NCBI GenBank assembly: GCA_029204225.1
Contig: MU833040.1
Span: 1 to 62,073, forward strand
DNA: 62,073 nt
Source of the DNA: Diphasiastrum complanatum
Taxonomy: Eukaryota > Streptophyta > Lycopodiopsida > Lycopodiales > Lycopodiaceae
Direction of reading: 5' to 3'
The notes beneath the pieces were generated by a model. That model was not told where the DNA came from. It was given only the letters and a program-made list of their open reading frames with translations, and ran no database searches. The position numbers and the translations under genes were made by a program. This document shows, piece after piece, positions 1 to 12,826 of this stretch (positions within the stretch are counted from its first letter, which is position 1; each line of letters opens with the position of its first letter).

Positions 1-531
1 TAAGAAGCATACAAGATAAAATCAAATAAAAACCAAATCAAGTTCTATGTTTCAAAGCTTGAAGGATGCTACTTGCAAAACTGATTGACTTACCATCAAT
101 CTTTTTGTCTTGGAATGTGACAAGTTGAAATATATCTATTAAAGAAAAGAAGTTGTTTGTTCCCTTTCCACGTTCCCTAGAAATAATGCTATTATCTATC
201 TTCAAGGAATGAAAACAAGAGTTTAGTCATTATCACTCACCTAGAAAAAGGATTTCTCTCCTTTGACTTTGTGGATTTCCTAACCTACGACAATAGAAGA
301 GGGTGGTCATTTTGACTTCTTAAGAATAAAAATTTATCTCGTCTATGGTTGATGTCATAAATTGTTGGACATTAGCTAAAATGAAGACATTGGACTATGT
401 CTTTTTAGTTCTCACTAGCATTGAGAAAACTTATCATTGGAGCTTTCTTCCTATTGCTGATTATGATAATATCACTATTGTTGGTGACTTTAAATATGTG
501 TCAATGATGCATATGGGCCCATATAAATCAA
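1..531. other. unassigned AT-rich DNA
   Basis: No exon, RNA gene or transposon motif was recognised. The reading frame at 345-569 is short, has no recognisable domain and runs into the duplicated segment that follows, so it is not called as a gene. Confidence 0.4.
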
Positions 532-767
532 GTGCTTGTCCTCCTTTAGTAAAAAACGATATGCTTTAATATTGCCCATATCTCTCAAGGCTTCTACTAT
601 CATGCATGGACCAATGGTCATCTTGGGGATCCAACTTCTACTTAGCTAGGCTTAATAGGATTTGCACCCATTCCTTGGGAATGGTCCTCAAGCGAGCTTG
701 GCTATGCAGGCTTCTTATCATTTAGAAGCAAGTTCCCCCCCCCCCCCCCCCCCCCCCCCCCCTTCCC

Positions 768-839
<72 letters not shown>
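532..839 (+). repeat. copy 1 of a 0.3-kb duplicated segment ending in C and CT tracts
   Basis: This stretch, beginning at a GCTTGTCCTCC motif, closely matches 1982-2288. Both copies share the order CTTTAGTAAAAAAC, ATATCTCTCAAGGC, GGTCATCTTGGGGATCC, CAAGCGAGCTTGG and CATTTAGAAGCAA, and both then pass into a long CT repeat. Copy 1 has an extra run of 28 C at 735-762 before the CT tract. What the parent sequence is remains unknown. Confidence 0.8.
735..839. repeat. (C)28 plus (CT)n low-complexity tract
   Basis: A homopolymer of 28 C (735-762) is followed by a mixed CCT stretch and then about 35 CT units. The open frame across it codes only Pro, Ser and Leu runs and is an artefact of the repeat. 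Confidence 0.95.
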
Positions 840-841
<2 letters not shown>

Positions 842-1981
842 GGACTCTACTTTATGCATATCTAGCTTGGTTTGTGCTCCAGATAATCATATGTAGGAGC
901 CCCCTTTGTAAATAAACCGATTTCTTAATTGAAATCTTCCTATGTTTCATAAGTTTAAAGGGGCCTCTTTAGAAATTGTGATGACTTGCTTGTCAAGTTT
1001 CCTTTGTAAGGTTGGATACACCTATTAGGGTTTTGATCTAACGGTGTGCAATAATATGGAGTGCTTGGTGCACCAAGAGGGACTCAATAAACTATAAGAA
1101 GAAGTGAGGTGTACCCTAACTTCACTCTTCTCTCTTTTGCCTACTCTTTTTCTCTTGCCCTCTCTCTCTCTCTACTGCGACCTAAGGCAACTTGGAGGCG
1201 TCATTTTGTGGGCTTACAAGGGCTTGTGGAAGAGTGATGCTTTAGCAAGGAAGCTTGGAGCAATCATAGATAATGGTGTGGTCATTTCATAGCATCAGAA
1301 TGCACCTTGTTCTCTTATGGTATTTGTTCAATAAGCTTGCCATGCTTTATAAGCTGTTTGGTGCAATGGGCTAACATATGTGATGATAAATGTGGATAGA
1401 CAACTGCTTACTGCTTCTCAAGAAGCCAACAAGAAGCTTGATCCAATTTAAGGGTATGATACTCTTTAACAACTCATTTTTTTGTGGTAGCTGGCCAGCG
1501 CTGGCCTTTGTAGTAAAAATGCGCACTTTTTCAACCATTCTTTCATGCTTTTTATGACAGATATTGTGTGTATGAGGGCGCATTGATATGGAAGCAGCTA
1601 GTAGCTTCTCCAAAAGCGATTTCCAATTGATTTTTGTATGCATTTTTGTGTATATGCAATGGCAAGCCACATGTATTGATGGCCGCCCTTCCATCCACCT
1701 TATTTACACATTGAGTAAGCTTGGTTTCTATTATGGTTTCTCCTCTTCAAAGAGCTAGAAGGCTGCCCATCCTATAATCCTTGCTTTACATGTACTCAAT
1801 TTGTGTGAAATTTGGCTTTAGAAAGATTGTCCAGTCCATATTTTGTGCCTTTTCCATACGATAATAACAATACTATTGATAATGCATGAATGTCATTAGA
1901 CAAATCTTCACTAAAAATATACCAAAGCACTTACTTGGGAAAGAGGAATTACCTTTTCTGTTATGTACCTTTATGCATATA
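840..1981. other. unassigned DNA between the duplicated segments
   Basis: Contains a pyrimidine-rich patch (about 1120-1170) and a minus frame at 1371-1694 without a recognisable domain. No gene is supported. Confidence 0.35.
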
Positions 1982-2854
<873 letters not shown>

Positions 2855-3245
2855 AAAAATTGAATGCCACGTTGTGTATTGTGAATGTTCTTTAGCTTCT
2901 AAATTATTCCCTGCACTTCAATTGGTTAGAACAGTCCCTGCTTAGTGTGTTGGATCAAAGATAAGATATAATGATGTAACAGACAAAGAAGGAAGAGCGC
3001 AGTATCGAAAGTTAGCAGAATGCCTGTCTCTTCTTTATTGATGGCCAGTCATCTGTGTAGGTACAATGAGCCAATGTCGCTCTCTATACAGAGTCGCGGA
3101 AGAGGCTAATGCATTGCTTATCAACAATAAAAAATCGGTTGGCTAAAAGCTACGAGTTGTTCTAAAATGACACGACTATTTTGAGAAAATGAAAATTTAA
3201 AATTGCAATAGGCCTTGACATGTATTTAGGCCCTATTGCATATAT
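2855..3245 (-). repeat. LTR-like direct repeat, left copy
   Basis: Matches 5770-6245 in the same orientation. Shared landmarks are GTATTGTGAATGTTCTT, TTAGAACAGTCC, GTGTTGGATCAAAGATAAG, CTCTTCTTTATTGATGGCC, AAATGACACGACTATT and AAAATTGCAATAGGCCTTGA. On the minus strand it holds an AATAAA motif. The pair brackets a decayed minus-strand coding region, which suggests LTRs. This copy lacks about 100 bp that the right copy carries before the GTGTTGGATC block. No primer-binding site was recognised, so the LTR assignment is inferred. Confidence 0.6.
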
Positions 3246-3441
3246 ACATGGTACAAAAATTCAAAAATTATCACTATATTGAAGATAATTGGATCATGTG
3301 AAAAATGTATGCCTCCACATATCCCCTTCCTCAATTGTGAGGCAGCTCACAAACAAGTATTTACATCTTCCAGGGTCGCTTTCTGGTAATTGGCTTTCTG
3401 TGAAAGACTGCTTTAGCTCTGGTAGTAATTAATTCATCAAT

Positions 3442-5118
3442 CTACTCCACTATTTTTCCAACTGTCCTTAGATAGTAATCATTCATTGTGATGTAGTTTT
3501 CGTTGATTGCAAGACTTGGATATTTGCCCATGCCATTGTTTCCCAATGGACCAATTGGTACAATGATCAATGTATTATTCACAAGATGGTCATACCAACT
3601 AGCTTCAGTTAGTATTTCAGACATTTCGGCAAACGGTACTATGAGGGATAGGGTTTCATAGGTATATTGAGGTGCGATATTCATTATGTACAGATGTCAG
3701 GTTGATAGGAGGGCATAGGAAATAAGGGAAGCAAGATTCAGATAATTATATGTATAATAAGACTTGGTAAACGAATTTGTGGATTGGAGAAGATTTTGTT
3801 CCTTTACTTCCTTTAGGTACTGAGAGTAGTTTACTTCCCAATATGTGTATATTGGCCATAGATCAGGAAAAGTAGGAAGATCATAAAAAATGGCAGAGCT
3901 AGCACTTGAGCTTGGATTAATTCCTTGGATATAAAAAAGACTTACAATATCTAATTTATTCAAGTGCTCATCGAGAGCAAGTATAATACTGTTTTCAATT
4001 TTTTTGAGATATTCTAGAATGTACATGGATAGACATCCAGTAACAATATACTTAGCTCGGACGTTGAACTAATTTTGTACAATTGCCATGGCTAGGACAC
4101 CTTTCTAGCAAGTTGATAATCTAGCCCAAATTTTTTTGAAGGTGGAATAAGTCCAAGGACTTTTCCATTGTTCTTTTGTATAACCAAAAATTCTAGGCAA
4201 AAAGAAGTAGTCTAGCTTCCATTGGAGTTCAGGACTATATAGAGGGGGTAGAAAGATGGCTAAGTCTTGTTGAAATTCCTGAAATACCAACTTAAGATGT
4301 GAGTATGTCACCTTAGGATTCCTCTTCGTGACACTGTCGGTTGGTTAATCAGCATTTGGCGGCACTTGCTTTGCTTTTGGTGAGACTGCAACAACATGAG
4401 GTAGCACTTCCTCAAAGTCGATAGTTTGGATACATTTGTCTTCTTTTGCCACTAGTTCTTCCTCAACAGTGTAGGATTGGCTCAAGCTCAAATTGAATTT
4501 AACTTCTTCCAATTCTTCCTTCATTTTTTCATATTCCCCCATTAAGGGTTGAAGGTATTGAAGCTGAAAGGAGTTAATTATATTTTGTTGAACTGCCTTC
4601 CATGCTACCGGATCAATTCGGTACTTCCCATGGGAGACACATGCTGCTAGGGATGTCTCTAAGTTGATCCTCCATAGGATTGCTTCTTATGCTTGCCTTT
4701 TATAAATGTCATTTTCTTTCTTTAGCATATCCATGGGAGTCTGCATTGAATCTTCAAGCTCTTTGTGCTTGGCTTTGCATATTTCTTTTTCATAAGTAAC
4801 AATTTTTAATTGCTCTTCCAAGGTTTTGTTTGTCTTCTACAGCGTGCTTCTTGTGTAAACTTCTAGGCTTCCATCGAACCGGCCCTTTGCTTCTTCATAG
4901 GAGACCCGATAATATCCTAACCTTGTCCTCATCTGCGTCTTCCTTATTGGATATCGTGATATATTCAAACTGAGACAAATAACTGTTCGTGTCCTCAGAT
5001 GATGATCCTTTAAATGAATCATATTTGAGCTTAGTGAATAGTGGTTCAGGTTCCGATTCAGAACTAGATTTGGAAGATGTAGATTCCAGTGTATCTGAAG
5101 GATTTGGCGAATTAGCAA
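3442..5118 (-). pseudogene. decayed ORF of unidentified mobile element, coiled-coil rich
   Basis: On the minus strand the open stretches 5118-4837, 4542-4345, 4311-4105, 4026-3697 and 3684-3442 all lie in one frame and are separated by in-frame stops, as in one long ORF eroded by point mutation. Further upstream (about 5590-4970) a different frame gives Ser/Glu-rich and Lys/Glu-rich sequence, so at least one frameshift is likely. The first part (about 4900-4350) is rich in Lys/Glu heptads such as LEEQLKIVTYEKE and YEKMKEELEEVK and looks like a coiled coil. The last part is aromatic-rich and globular in character. No reverse transcriptase, integrase, protease or zinc-knuckle motif was seen. 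It lies between two LTR-like direct repeats and could be a gag-type protein of a non-autonomous LTR element. The family is not recognised. Confidence 0.5.
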
Positions 5119-5769
5119 GCTTCTCCTCGAAGGAATTTAAAAATGATGTGGAGGCATTATAAAGGTTAGCAAATGCTTGAGGGCTTAATCTAGCTTATAG
5201 GAGAATTTTGTAAACTCTCAAGATACTGATTTCGGACTTTCCTATAAGCTTCTAATCGCTTTTCCCATTCTACCCGTTTTTGTTCAATGATTTCGTCCGG
5301 TTGATCTTTGGGCATGCATTACATAAACAAATATTTATAGAAAACTTAGTACACTTAAAAATCACAAAAGATGAGATTCATTTGTCTGGCAACAACCCCC
5401 AGAGAGAGATAAATCTTCTATTTCAGATTATAAGTGTAGAATGGATATTGACAGAGGCAAAGTATGTGATATTTGAAGTTGAATACCACAATGGAAAGGT
5501 TAGTTATCCACAGATATTGGTTTAAATGGGCATCCAGTAACACCAATGTGAAATGAAATGTCAAGAGGAGGGCACTTTATGTTTCAGACAACAGAATAAA
5601 CAATAAGCAACCTTTCTTACAAAGACAAGCATATAGATTCAACAGAACAAAATCAAATAGGCAGTTGATTCCCCTCAATGATAACATAGAGAATTAGTTC
5701 GTTATCCCTGATTAGAAAATATAGTAGATTGACAAACAAGTTTTTTATCTAAGTACAATGTACTCCTTC

Positions 5770-6245
5770 AAAAAGTGAATGCCATGTTCTGTATTGTGAA
5801 TGTTCTTCAGCTTCTAAATTATTCTCTACACTTCAATTGATTAGAACAGTCCTTGCTTAGATGTTAACTTGTAAATCCAAATATGAAACTGAAATTCAGT
5901 ACAGAATGATAAATTATGCCACAAACAATCAGTCACCAAAGTTAGTTACAACGGTTCTCATAGTGTGTTGGATCAAAGATAAGATATAATGATGTAACAG
6001 ACAAAGAAGGAAGAGCAGTACCAAAAGCTAGCAAAATGCTTGTCTCTTCTTTATTGATGGCCAATCATCTGCATAGGTACAAAGAGCCAACGTCGCCCTC
6101 TCTATATAGGGTCACGCAAGAGGCTAATGTGTCGCTTACCAACAATAATAAATCTATTGGCTAGAAGTTGCGAGTCATTCTGAAATGACACGACTATTCT
6201 GAAAAAAATGAAATTCTAAAATTGCAATAGGCCTTGATATGTAGG
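5770..6245 (-). repeat. LTR-like direct repeat, right copy
   Basis: Right partner of 2855-3245. It contains an additional segment of about 100 bp (about 5860-5965) absent from the left copy. If the bracketed ORF is the internal coding region, this would be the 5' LTR on the minus strand. Confidence 0.6.
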
Positions 6246-8480
6246 AGCTTCTAGGAGTTTGGAAATATTATCATGTGAGATGATTGGGAATCCAATAGGT
6301 GTTCCAAGGGGGAAGGTATGTCACACACATCATGCAGAAAGTGCTCCTCTATTCACATGAATTTAATAATCCTATCAACGTACAATTGGTTTAGAAAGGG
6401 GCCTTTAGGAAAAACCTTAGAGAACAAAGAGTTGTCTTAACTTGTCCCATTTGAGTGAGAAACTTCTAGAAGAGACCCATCAGTTGCGCCATTGAGAAGG
6501 CTCCAAAGTACATAGCCTTGCTGATGTTGAAAAAACATGAAGGAAAACCAAATTTTTTGCGATAGAAAAATATATAATCTGAATCATTTCTATAAGTTAG
6601 TCATTTTTTAAGTCTATTCATAGAATGTAAGCAAATTGTGCATAGAAATTTTGTATAAGACATCTATGTTTTTAAAGCATCTAAGACGTTATGTTTGTTG
6701 TCAAAATCAAATCTACTATTCAAGATAGTGGAGGCTATTCTATACTAATAAAACAAGATCATATGTTAGACTCACAATATAATGAATGCAAGAAAAAGAA
6801 GAGCATGGAACATCATGTACCACTAAAGGTGATTGTTGAAAGGTGCTCCATTAAAATAAGCATTATCCCAATGATCAAAAGTACAACATAGTTAACACTT
6901 TCAAATTATGATATCATTAATGGAGCAGAAACTTTACATGTGGAAAAAATATATGTACAAGATTGTAATTTGAGTTCCAACAAGCAATGACATCAATACT
7001 AAGATCACATTGTATCATTGATTCATACAAAAACTCAACTTCATGCACTTATTATTATTCTGAAATGTTCATTTTTGATCTTATGTCATACCACATCATA
7101 ATCTTCTTGGGAGGCTTACTACTAGAATTCTTTTTCTTGAATATCGAGGTCATGCATTATCATCATCTTTCATCTCTACACATTGTTTCTTATGTTGTGG
7201 AAATATGCATCATGAAGTGTGTTAAAAAAGTGCAGAGGCCAACCTCTTACTCTCAAGACTACTATTTTTTTGGCATATTCTCATTCAAGAAAAATATGTT
7301 ATATTGTTTGTTATTGTTATCTTTAGTTGTATCATTTTGACAGTCATTTGATAACAATAATCTTATGTTAAATCATATTGAATGTTTTCCCATGTTGTGA
7401 TATTATGATATGTTGAATTTGACTATTAATCAATTGATTCTCTAAAATTGTGATTGAAGATTATGTGAGCAAGTTATAATTTTGACATTGTGCCATTTAC
7501 TTGTTTACAATTTGTTGATCATAGAGTTGGATAAGTCTACAAAATATGATTCTTCATATTAGTTTATTCTATGACATTGGTTTGAAATAACAATTTTCCC
7601 TTTTATATTTTTATTTAATCATGTTTGAAATCATAGGATTTAAGACGTTATATTCATAACAATGATAAAAAAAAAGAAGCTAATTGCCAAAATAACAAAC
7701 TTCTAGCACAACACAGAGATATTTTCAAACGGAATTGAGTATTTTTTCTTAGTCTACAATACTTGGAATACGACTTCGATATATGATCTATACTCAGAAG
7801 TACCAAAGTCCTTGATTTGACGTTCCAAGTGAAGGCAGACTAGGAAAAAATAGTAAACATTGTAGCAATGTACGTCTTAGGTTCAAATTCTTGGTATATC
7901 CAACAAGAAAAAATAGGTGTTTTTCTTGTTGACTATAGAATCCTTAAAAAGGATTTGTTTTATTTTAGAAGGTTGAAGTAGTCAACAAAGGGTGTACTAT
8001 TGTAGAAATTGTTTGGATTAAATGAAAAAGTCTTCAAGTTTGACCAAAAAGGGGCTCCACGGAGATGTCTTCTTAAGCTAAGGCATACCTCAAACCTTTG
8101 CATGATGTGAATTAGACAGACAACTATCCAATTTTTGTGACCATATCAAGCCAATTTTTATTTGTGATGTTAAAAGGAAGTTTTTGGATATGCAATTTGT
8201 GTAACTACTATGTGAGGTCGTGGATACATGTCATGTTGGTAATATGTTATTCTTATTCATTATCACTACCATTTTTTGTTACTTCATGTAAATAAGTTAT
8301 GCGCAATGTATGCTAGCTTTTGCTATATGGAATGAGACAAGTGACAAGCATCTTTATATGTGCTACAAGAAAAAATAAAGACTAGTATTTTAATAGATAG
8401 TAGCTAACATCCTTGGATAAGTGGCATTTTAGTAAAGGCTTTATTTCCTTCACTCAAGATAAAGATTTTGACTCCATTCA
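6246..8480. other. unassigned AT-rich DNA
   Basis: More than 2 kb with no recognised gene. The plus-strand frames at 6691-6891 and 6987-7340 are short and hydrophobic or Lys-rich, without domains. It could be a very old repeat layer. Confidence 0.35.
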
Positions 8481-8977
8481 ATCACACAAATGAAGAAAAA
8501 ATAAACTAGCATGAAATATGAGATTAGCATGGTAAACAAGCATGAAGATATGATGCAAACACTTTGTTATTATAGCATGCATAGTCTTGCCAATTTGGAT
8601 GAGTCTAATTCTCTAGATCATGGTAACATGATGTTGGATCTTTGTGATCCTAATAAGTCAAGAATAAATCTTTATTTCCTCATGGAGGAGCATGCAAATG
8701 AAAGAGGAACAAGCCTCAAGGTCAAATATCTACATGAAATTTGGAAAGAATAAATTTTGGAGGTGCTAGAATGGTGCAAAGCTCTCAAGTTCATCAAAGA
8801 TGTCAACATCAAAGAAGCACTATCATGGATATGGTGATTTCGGATCAACATCAAGCTCATTGGATGATCTTCACACCTTTTGAACCAGCAAAGACCAATT
8901 CAGCCCATGGAGTCAAGTTCAAGATTATCATGTTTTTAATCAAGCTAGATTCACCAAGCTAGATTTTTGAGGAGGAA
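8480..8977 (+). mobile_element. copia family B, 3' internal end with polypurine tract
   Basis: The stretch before 8978 resembles 57780-58099 in layout: a region rich in ATCAAG-type phrases, a TATCATGGATATGGTGAT-like phrase, and then a purine tract (GAGGAGGAA, 8969-8977) directly before a TGTGAAAAAT LTR start. This is the usual order of copia 3' UTR, polypurine tract and 3' LTR. Coding sequence is not recognisable here. Confidence 0.6.
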
Positions 8978-9660
8978 TGTGAAAAATGCAAAAATTATGC
9001 TTGGTCAAGGCCAAATCTATGTATATAGGATGATTACACATGTGTGGAGCCTGTTCCCACTTGTGAAATAAATGTACTTTTCATATAGTACAATCATATA
9101 GCTTGTACATATAGTTTAAGTCCAGTTCTGTTGGCTAAAAAGGCCAAAATCATGTTTTTTAGCCATATGTCACATGGCATCAATCTAGAGATTGCATGAA
9201 GCCATATCATGAGATTAGGTGTCAAAACCCATCTGTAGAGGTCTGCTCACACGTGTGAAATAAGCTGAGGAAGTCAAATTTGCACTTCTAGAAGGGTTTT
9301 TCCTAGTTCTCTACATAGAAGAAAAATAGACCAAAAGTGTTCAAAATAGAAGGTTTTGTCCAAGTGTCAATTTTGCATGATTAATCATCAAATGACAAAG
9401 CACCTTCACACATGTGAGATTAGAGGGATGATCGGTACCACGAGCTCCCACTTTTTGTATATATAGAGCCACATTTGGCCATAATGAAAAAGAAACACAA
9501 ATCTTGGTTTTGGAGGCAATTCTTGTCAATTTCATCATTTGTCTTGATTTTTCTTGATAGTTTTGAGTTCCTATCATATTGTACTTTGATTTCAGGCTGG
9601 AGTCCATACTCTGACAGGTTTTCACACGTGTGAAACTAGCAAGTACAATTCCCTTTTATT
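8978..9660 (+). repeat. copia family B LTR (3' LTR, right end uncertain)
   Basis: Begins TGTGAAAAATG right after a polypurine tract, as do the LTRs at 12821 (minus) and 58100 (plus). It carries several palindromic boxes of the CACACGTGTG / CACATGTG type (about 9036-9045, 9247-9258, 9406-9417, 9621-9634) and a TATATATAGAG TATA-like motif near 9460. The right end is not fixed because no primer-binding site or matching LTR end follows. Confidence 0.65.
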
Positions 9661-9910
9661 TATGATTGTTCTTGTTAGATTTTCTCATCTAAATTTGATC
9701 TAGATTGATCTAAACCTTGTGTAGATTGATAGATCAATTGTATCTAACATCCAATCACTCTTATGGATTATTTTAGGATCCATTCTTGGTCCAATTTTGG
9801 AAATTTCCACAGGCATTACCTCGTTAATATTGACAAAATCTATCCAAACACAGAATATGAAATTACATGAATGGAAATCCCACCAATAGGATTTCAGTAA
9901 TTTTTGAACA
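9661..9910. repeat. repeat segment shared with 20920-21190
   Basis: Both places share TGTTAG..TTT, GATCTAGATTGATCT, TAGATTGATAGATCAA and TTAGGATCCA(T/C)TCTTGGTCC in the same order and orientation. Probably a fragment of a dispersed element such as an LTR. The type is not determined. Confidence 0.55.
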
Positions 9911-9999
9911 ATGAGTATCTTGCACACTAGCGATCAACATTGATTAGAAAACTATCAAACAAGTAACTGATTTCAAATTTTTACCAAATTGAAATTCAA

Positions 10000-10640
10000 C
10001 AAAAAAGAAAAAAAAATTCAAATTTTTAACTTTCAATATGGGAGTTCCCAACTCCAAAAGTTAAAAAAAATAACAGCATAGTAAAAACTGTCGACAATTC
10101 ATTGCGGTTTCTTTTGTCAATTTTAACTTATCTATCACTAGAAAATAATTTGACTTAGTAAAAACACTGTGACCAATTTTGACTGATAAACTCAGTTTAA
10201 TCGATTCACTAATCTAAACCGATTCCATAGATAACGAAAAAAAATGACCGAAATTTTGATTTTTTCGAAAAACTAAATTTTTGCTGTATTTTACGTAATT
10301 CAAAAATTCTGACGAAAATACTATTAGTACAAAAGGCAATCAAAATCGAAAAATCAAAACACTGTCCGATTTCGCATGTTACTAATCCAATGTCAAACTG
10401 GCATGCAAAGCACACTACATCAGTCACACAACGTCATTACGGAATTTTTTTACGTAAACTTCAATTTTACGAAATTTGTCAGCCATTAACCGTGATTTGT
10501 GACCCAACTTGACGTCAGAGCACATGCGTATGACCACTCAAACCGATTGTAAATCTCTCATACATATCAAAATCACTCTGAGAATCAGCATGCAACTACT
10601 CCATGCAAGCACAGTACTACAAATTAGAGAAATGACTGGC
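10000..10640 (-). repeat. gypsy-leader-like repeat shared with 55720-56140
   Basis: Shares with 55720-56140 the phrases ATGCGTATGACCACTCAAA, TCAGAATCACTCTGAGAATC-type sequence and the TTACGGAATTTT..TACGTAAA block. In the other copy this sequence lies between a gypsy primer-binding site and gag on the minus strand, so here it is taken as a leader fragment of a related element. No gag was found with it. Confidence 0.55.
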
Positions 10641-11056
10641 ATGCAATCAGAACAACTTCAAATTTTGCCAATTTTACTCACAAAACTACAAATTTTCAAA
10701 TGATCATAACTTTGGCTACAGGACACCAAATTAGGTGGTGTAAAGCTCAGTACAGATAGAGACCAAGTGAACAAGATGCTTGCCACATCAGCCTGCCACC
10801 TAGGCTTCACATGTGAGAGATCAGAGTGTCATAAAATCTATAGTAGGGCGCATTTCCACAAGACAAAATCATGCAAAAACATGCAAACACCCATTCTAGC
10901 CCAAAATTGATGCTAACAACAGTCTAAAACAATCAATTAGACTTCCATGAAGCATTCATACTGATCCTAAGATGCAGTATAGGCTAAGAAAGAAATTTGT
11001 AAAAGTCAAATTAGCTTCAAACGTGATGGAGATGGTGCATAAGCCACCGGCCATCA

Positions 11057-11061
11057 TTTTA
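11057..11061. repeat. target-site duplication, left copy (TAAAA on minus)
   Basis: TTTTA on plus, identical to 12822-12826. The two copies flank the copia derivative 11062-12821. Confidence 0.85.
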
Positions 11062-11130
11062 TGTGAAAAGTACAGTACTAAGGACCATAAATGGATCTTT
11101 GAATGATCCACAAGGTGATTGTATGCTTGT

Positions 11131-11498
11131 GAAAGCACATAATCTTGTGCACTCTCATCACTCCTCTTCATGCTTTGTAGAATCTGATTCCTAAGCATGA
11201 GAACCCTCGAAGTGTTACTAGACTCATAGATAGATTTTAAAGATTCCCAAGCCTCTTTAGCACTCTTACATGATGATACTTCCCTTAAAAGATCATTGCT
11301 TACATTCATCTTAATACAGTGAAGTGCAAGCCTAGACCTCTTCTTGTATCTCACTAATTCCTGTGCACCTAGAGGTTCATCTTCATCATCTATTAGAAAC
11401 TCATAAAGATCCTGGAGCACCATCACTTTCCAAATAGCATAATTGGTAGAATTTAACCTCTCACTAGTTTCTAGAAGGTAGGCTCCCACTGATCCCAT
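11131..11498 (-). pseudogene. copia gag N-terminal fragment
   Basis: Encodes a typical copia gag start: LNSTNYAIWKVMV near residue 15, HCIKMNVSNDLLREV, AKEAWESLKSIYESSNTSRV and LRNQILQSMK, a UBN2/gag-type helical domain. Related fragments occur at 52349, 59334 and 60469. The frame continues without a stop into the truncated 3' LTR, which adds about 50 unrelated residues, so the ORF is a fusion made by the deletion. Confidence 0.85.
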
Positions 11499-12117
11499 CT
11501 TACTAGCAAGATTCTACACACAAGATATAGATTTGTTTGGACCTGAAACTCACAAAGGTTTCTAACTTGCAGTGTTTCACTCAAATGTTGACTTCTAATC
11601 CAATAGATGGATTTGTAATCACAGTTCTATCACTCCCTCACAAGCTGGAATGAAGATAAGATGAGATGAAAACTACACTCAAGCAAATCTTGCCAATCTT
11701 GGCTATTCTTGGACAAAAAACTGACTCTATCTCTCTCATTCACTTTGATGTACTTTCAAGACCTGGTTTCCACTTTAAGAAGGTCTGAAATCAGCATAGA
11801 TTAATTAGTTTTCATGAAACAAATTCAAAACTAATCAATGGCAAGTGATCTTGGTAACTTATCCTAGGATTTGCACCAAAAATTACATCAAACTGACACC
11901 AGATGAATTTTCTATGATCCAATGAATATGGGTTATTAAATGCTGGTTCAGAGATGCCCACACGTGTGAACAGTACGGATTTTGATCCTGAAAAAGTTTG
12001 GGATCAAATCTCCTCACGAAAACCTGGATACCAGCTCGCCCTTCCAATACTAGCTTTTTGCACCAAAACCTACTAAAACTGGATTAGATTCAGACACAGA
12101 TCAATGGCCTTGTACTT

Positions 12118-12130
12118 GGCTCTAATACCA
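12118..12130 (-). other. primer-binding site (initiator tRNA-Met type)
   Basis: TGGTATTAGAGCC on the minus strand, directly next to the LTR end. One base differs from the common plant copia TGGTATCAGAGCC. Confidence 0.85.
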
Positions 12131-12821
12131 TGTGAAAAGTACAGTACTAAGGACCATAAATGGATCTTTGAATGATCCACAAGGTAATTGTATGCTTGTT
12201 AAACAATCTATCAGAAACTAGTCATCAAAAAACAAGATCTAGTTTAGCAGCTTGATAGGAAACAAGTAGAAACAATCAAAGCATTGATCAAATAGTATAA
12301 TCCAACTCCACACGTGTGGAAATAAGGCTGTAGTACGGCCTGTAGATAGTGTTTACAAAGTGCCAAAGCTGGGTTTCATTGGAAATCAAGAGTAATCACC
12401 ATACAATGAGAGGAAACTCGAGTTTCTCCTTGAGGCTCCAAAAAGTTTCTATCTTCTCACTATGGAGAATGGGAATACATAGTAAAACACACTTCCTTTG
12501 CAAAGTTAGGTGAAAATCCAGCATGTAATAAGGAAGTAGACTCCACTTTCTTGCCCTAATGTGAAAACCCTAGCCTAGATCCAAGAGTCATGTTTGGTAG
12601 GTGCATGGTAGGTACAAATCTCATCATAAATCATGGTCTAGGTCCTACAAAGTAGGAATCACTACCAAATAGACACAACCACTCCTCTTGACTCGTGGTA
12701 ACCTACTTTAGGTATGTATGTACAAGTGGCACTTTGGCCATTCAAATAACCAACAAACAATATTGACAAAATATACAATATTCTACATGGCTAGATTTGC
12801 CAATGTAGGCAATTTTTCACA
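12131..12821 (-). repeat. copia family B 5' LTR (691 bp)
   Basis: Starts TGTG and ends CACA on the minus strand. It contains the 14-bp palindrome TCCACACGTGTGGA at 12307-12320. Confidence 0.85.
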
Positions 12822-12826
12822 TTTTA
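12822..12826. repeat. target-site duplication, right copy
   Basis: TTTTA on plus, pair of 11057-11061. Confidence 0.85.

Larger units (their letters stand above)
11062..12821 (-). mobile_element. copia family B deletion derivative, bounded by TSD
   Basis: Minus-strand LTR retrotransposon with an intact outline. The 5' LTR (12821-12131) starts TGTGAAAAAT and ends CTTTTCACA. A primer-binding site TGGTATTAGAGCC follows at once (12130-12118). A leader and the gag N-terminal part come next. Then, after an internal deletion, the last 69 bp of the 3' LTR (11130-11062) differ at a single base from 12199-12131. Identical 5-bp target duplications TAAAA sit outside both ends. Protease, integrase and reverse transcriptase are all missing, so it cannot move by itself. 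Confidence 0.9.

Noticed and set aside
662-865. Open frame with Pro, Leu and Ser runs
   Set aside because: Made entirely by poly-C and CT repeats; the same holds for frames through CT or GA tracts at 2113-2298, 16572-16814 and 26429-26689.
2855-6245. Endogenous pararetrovirus
   Set aside because: No movement protein, coat zinc finger or reverse-transcriptase motif was seen, so the LTR-like reading is preferred.
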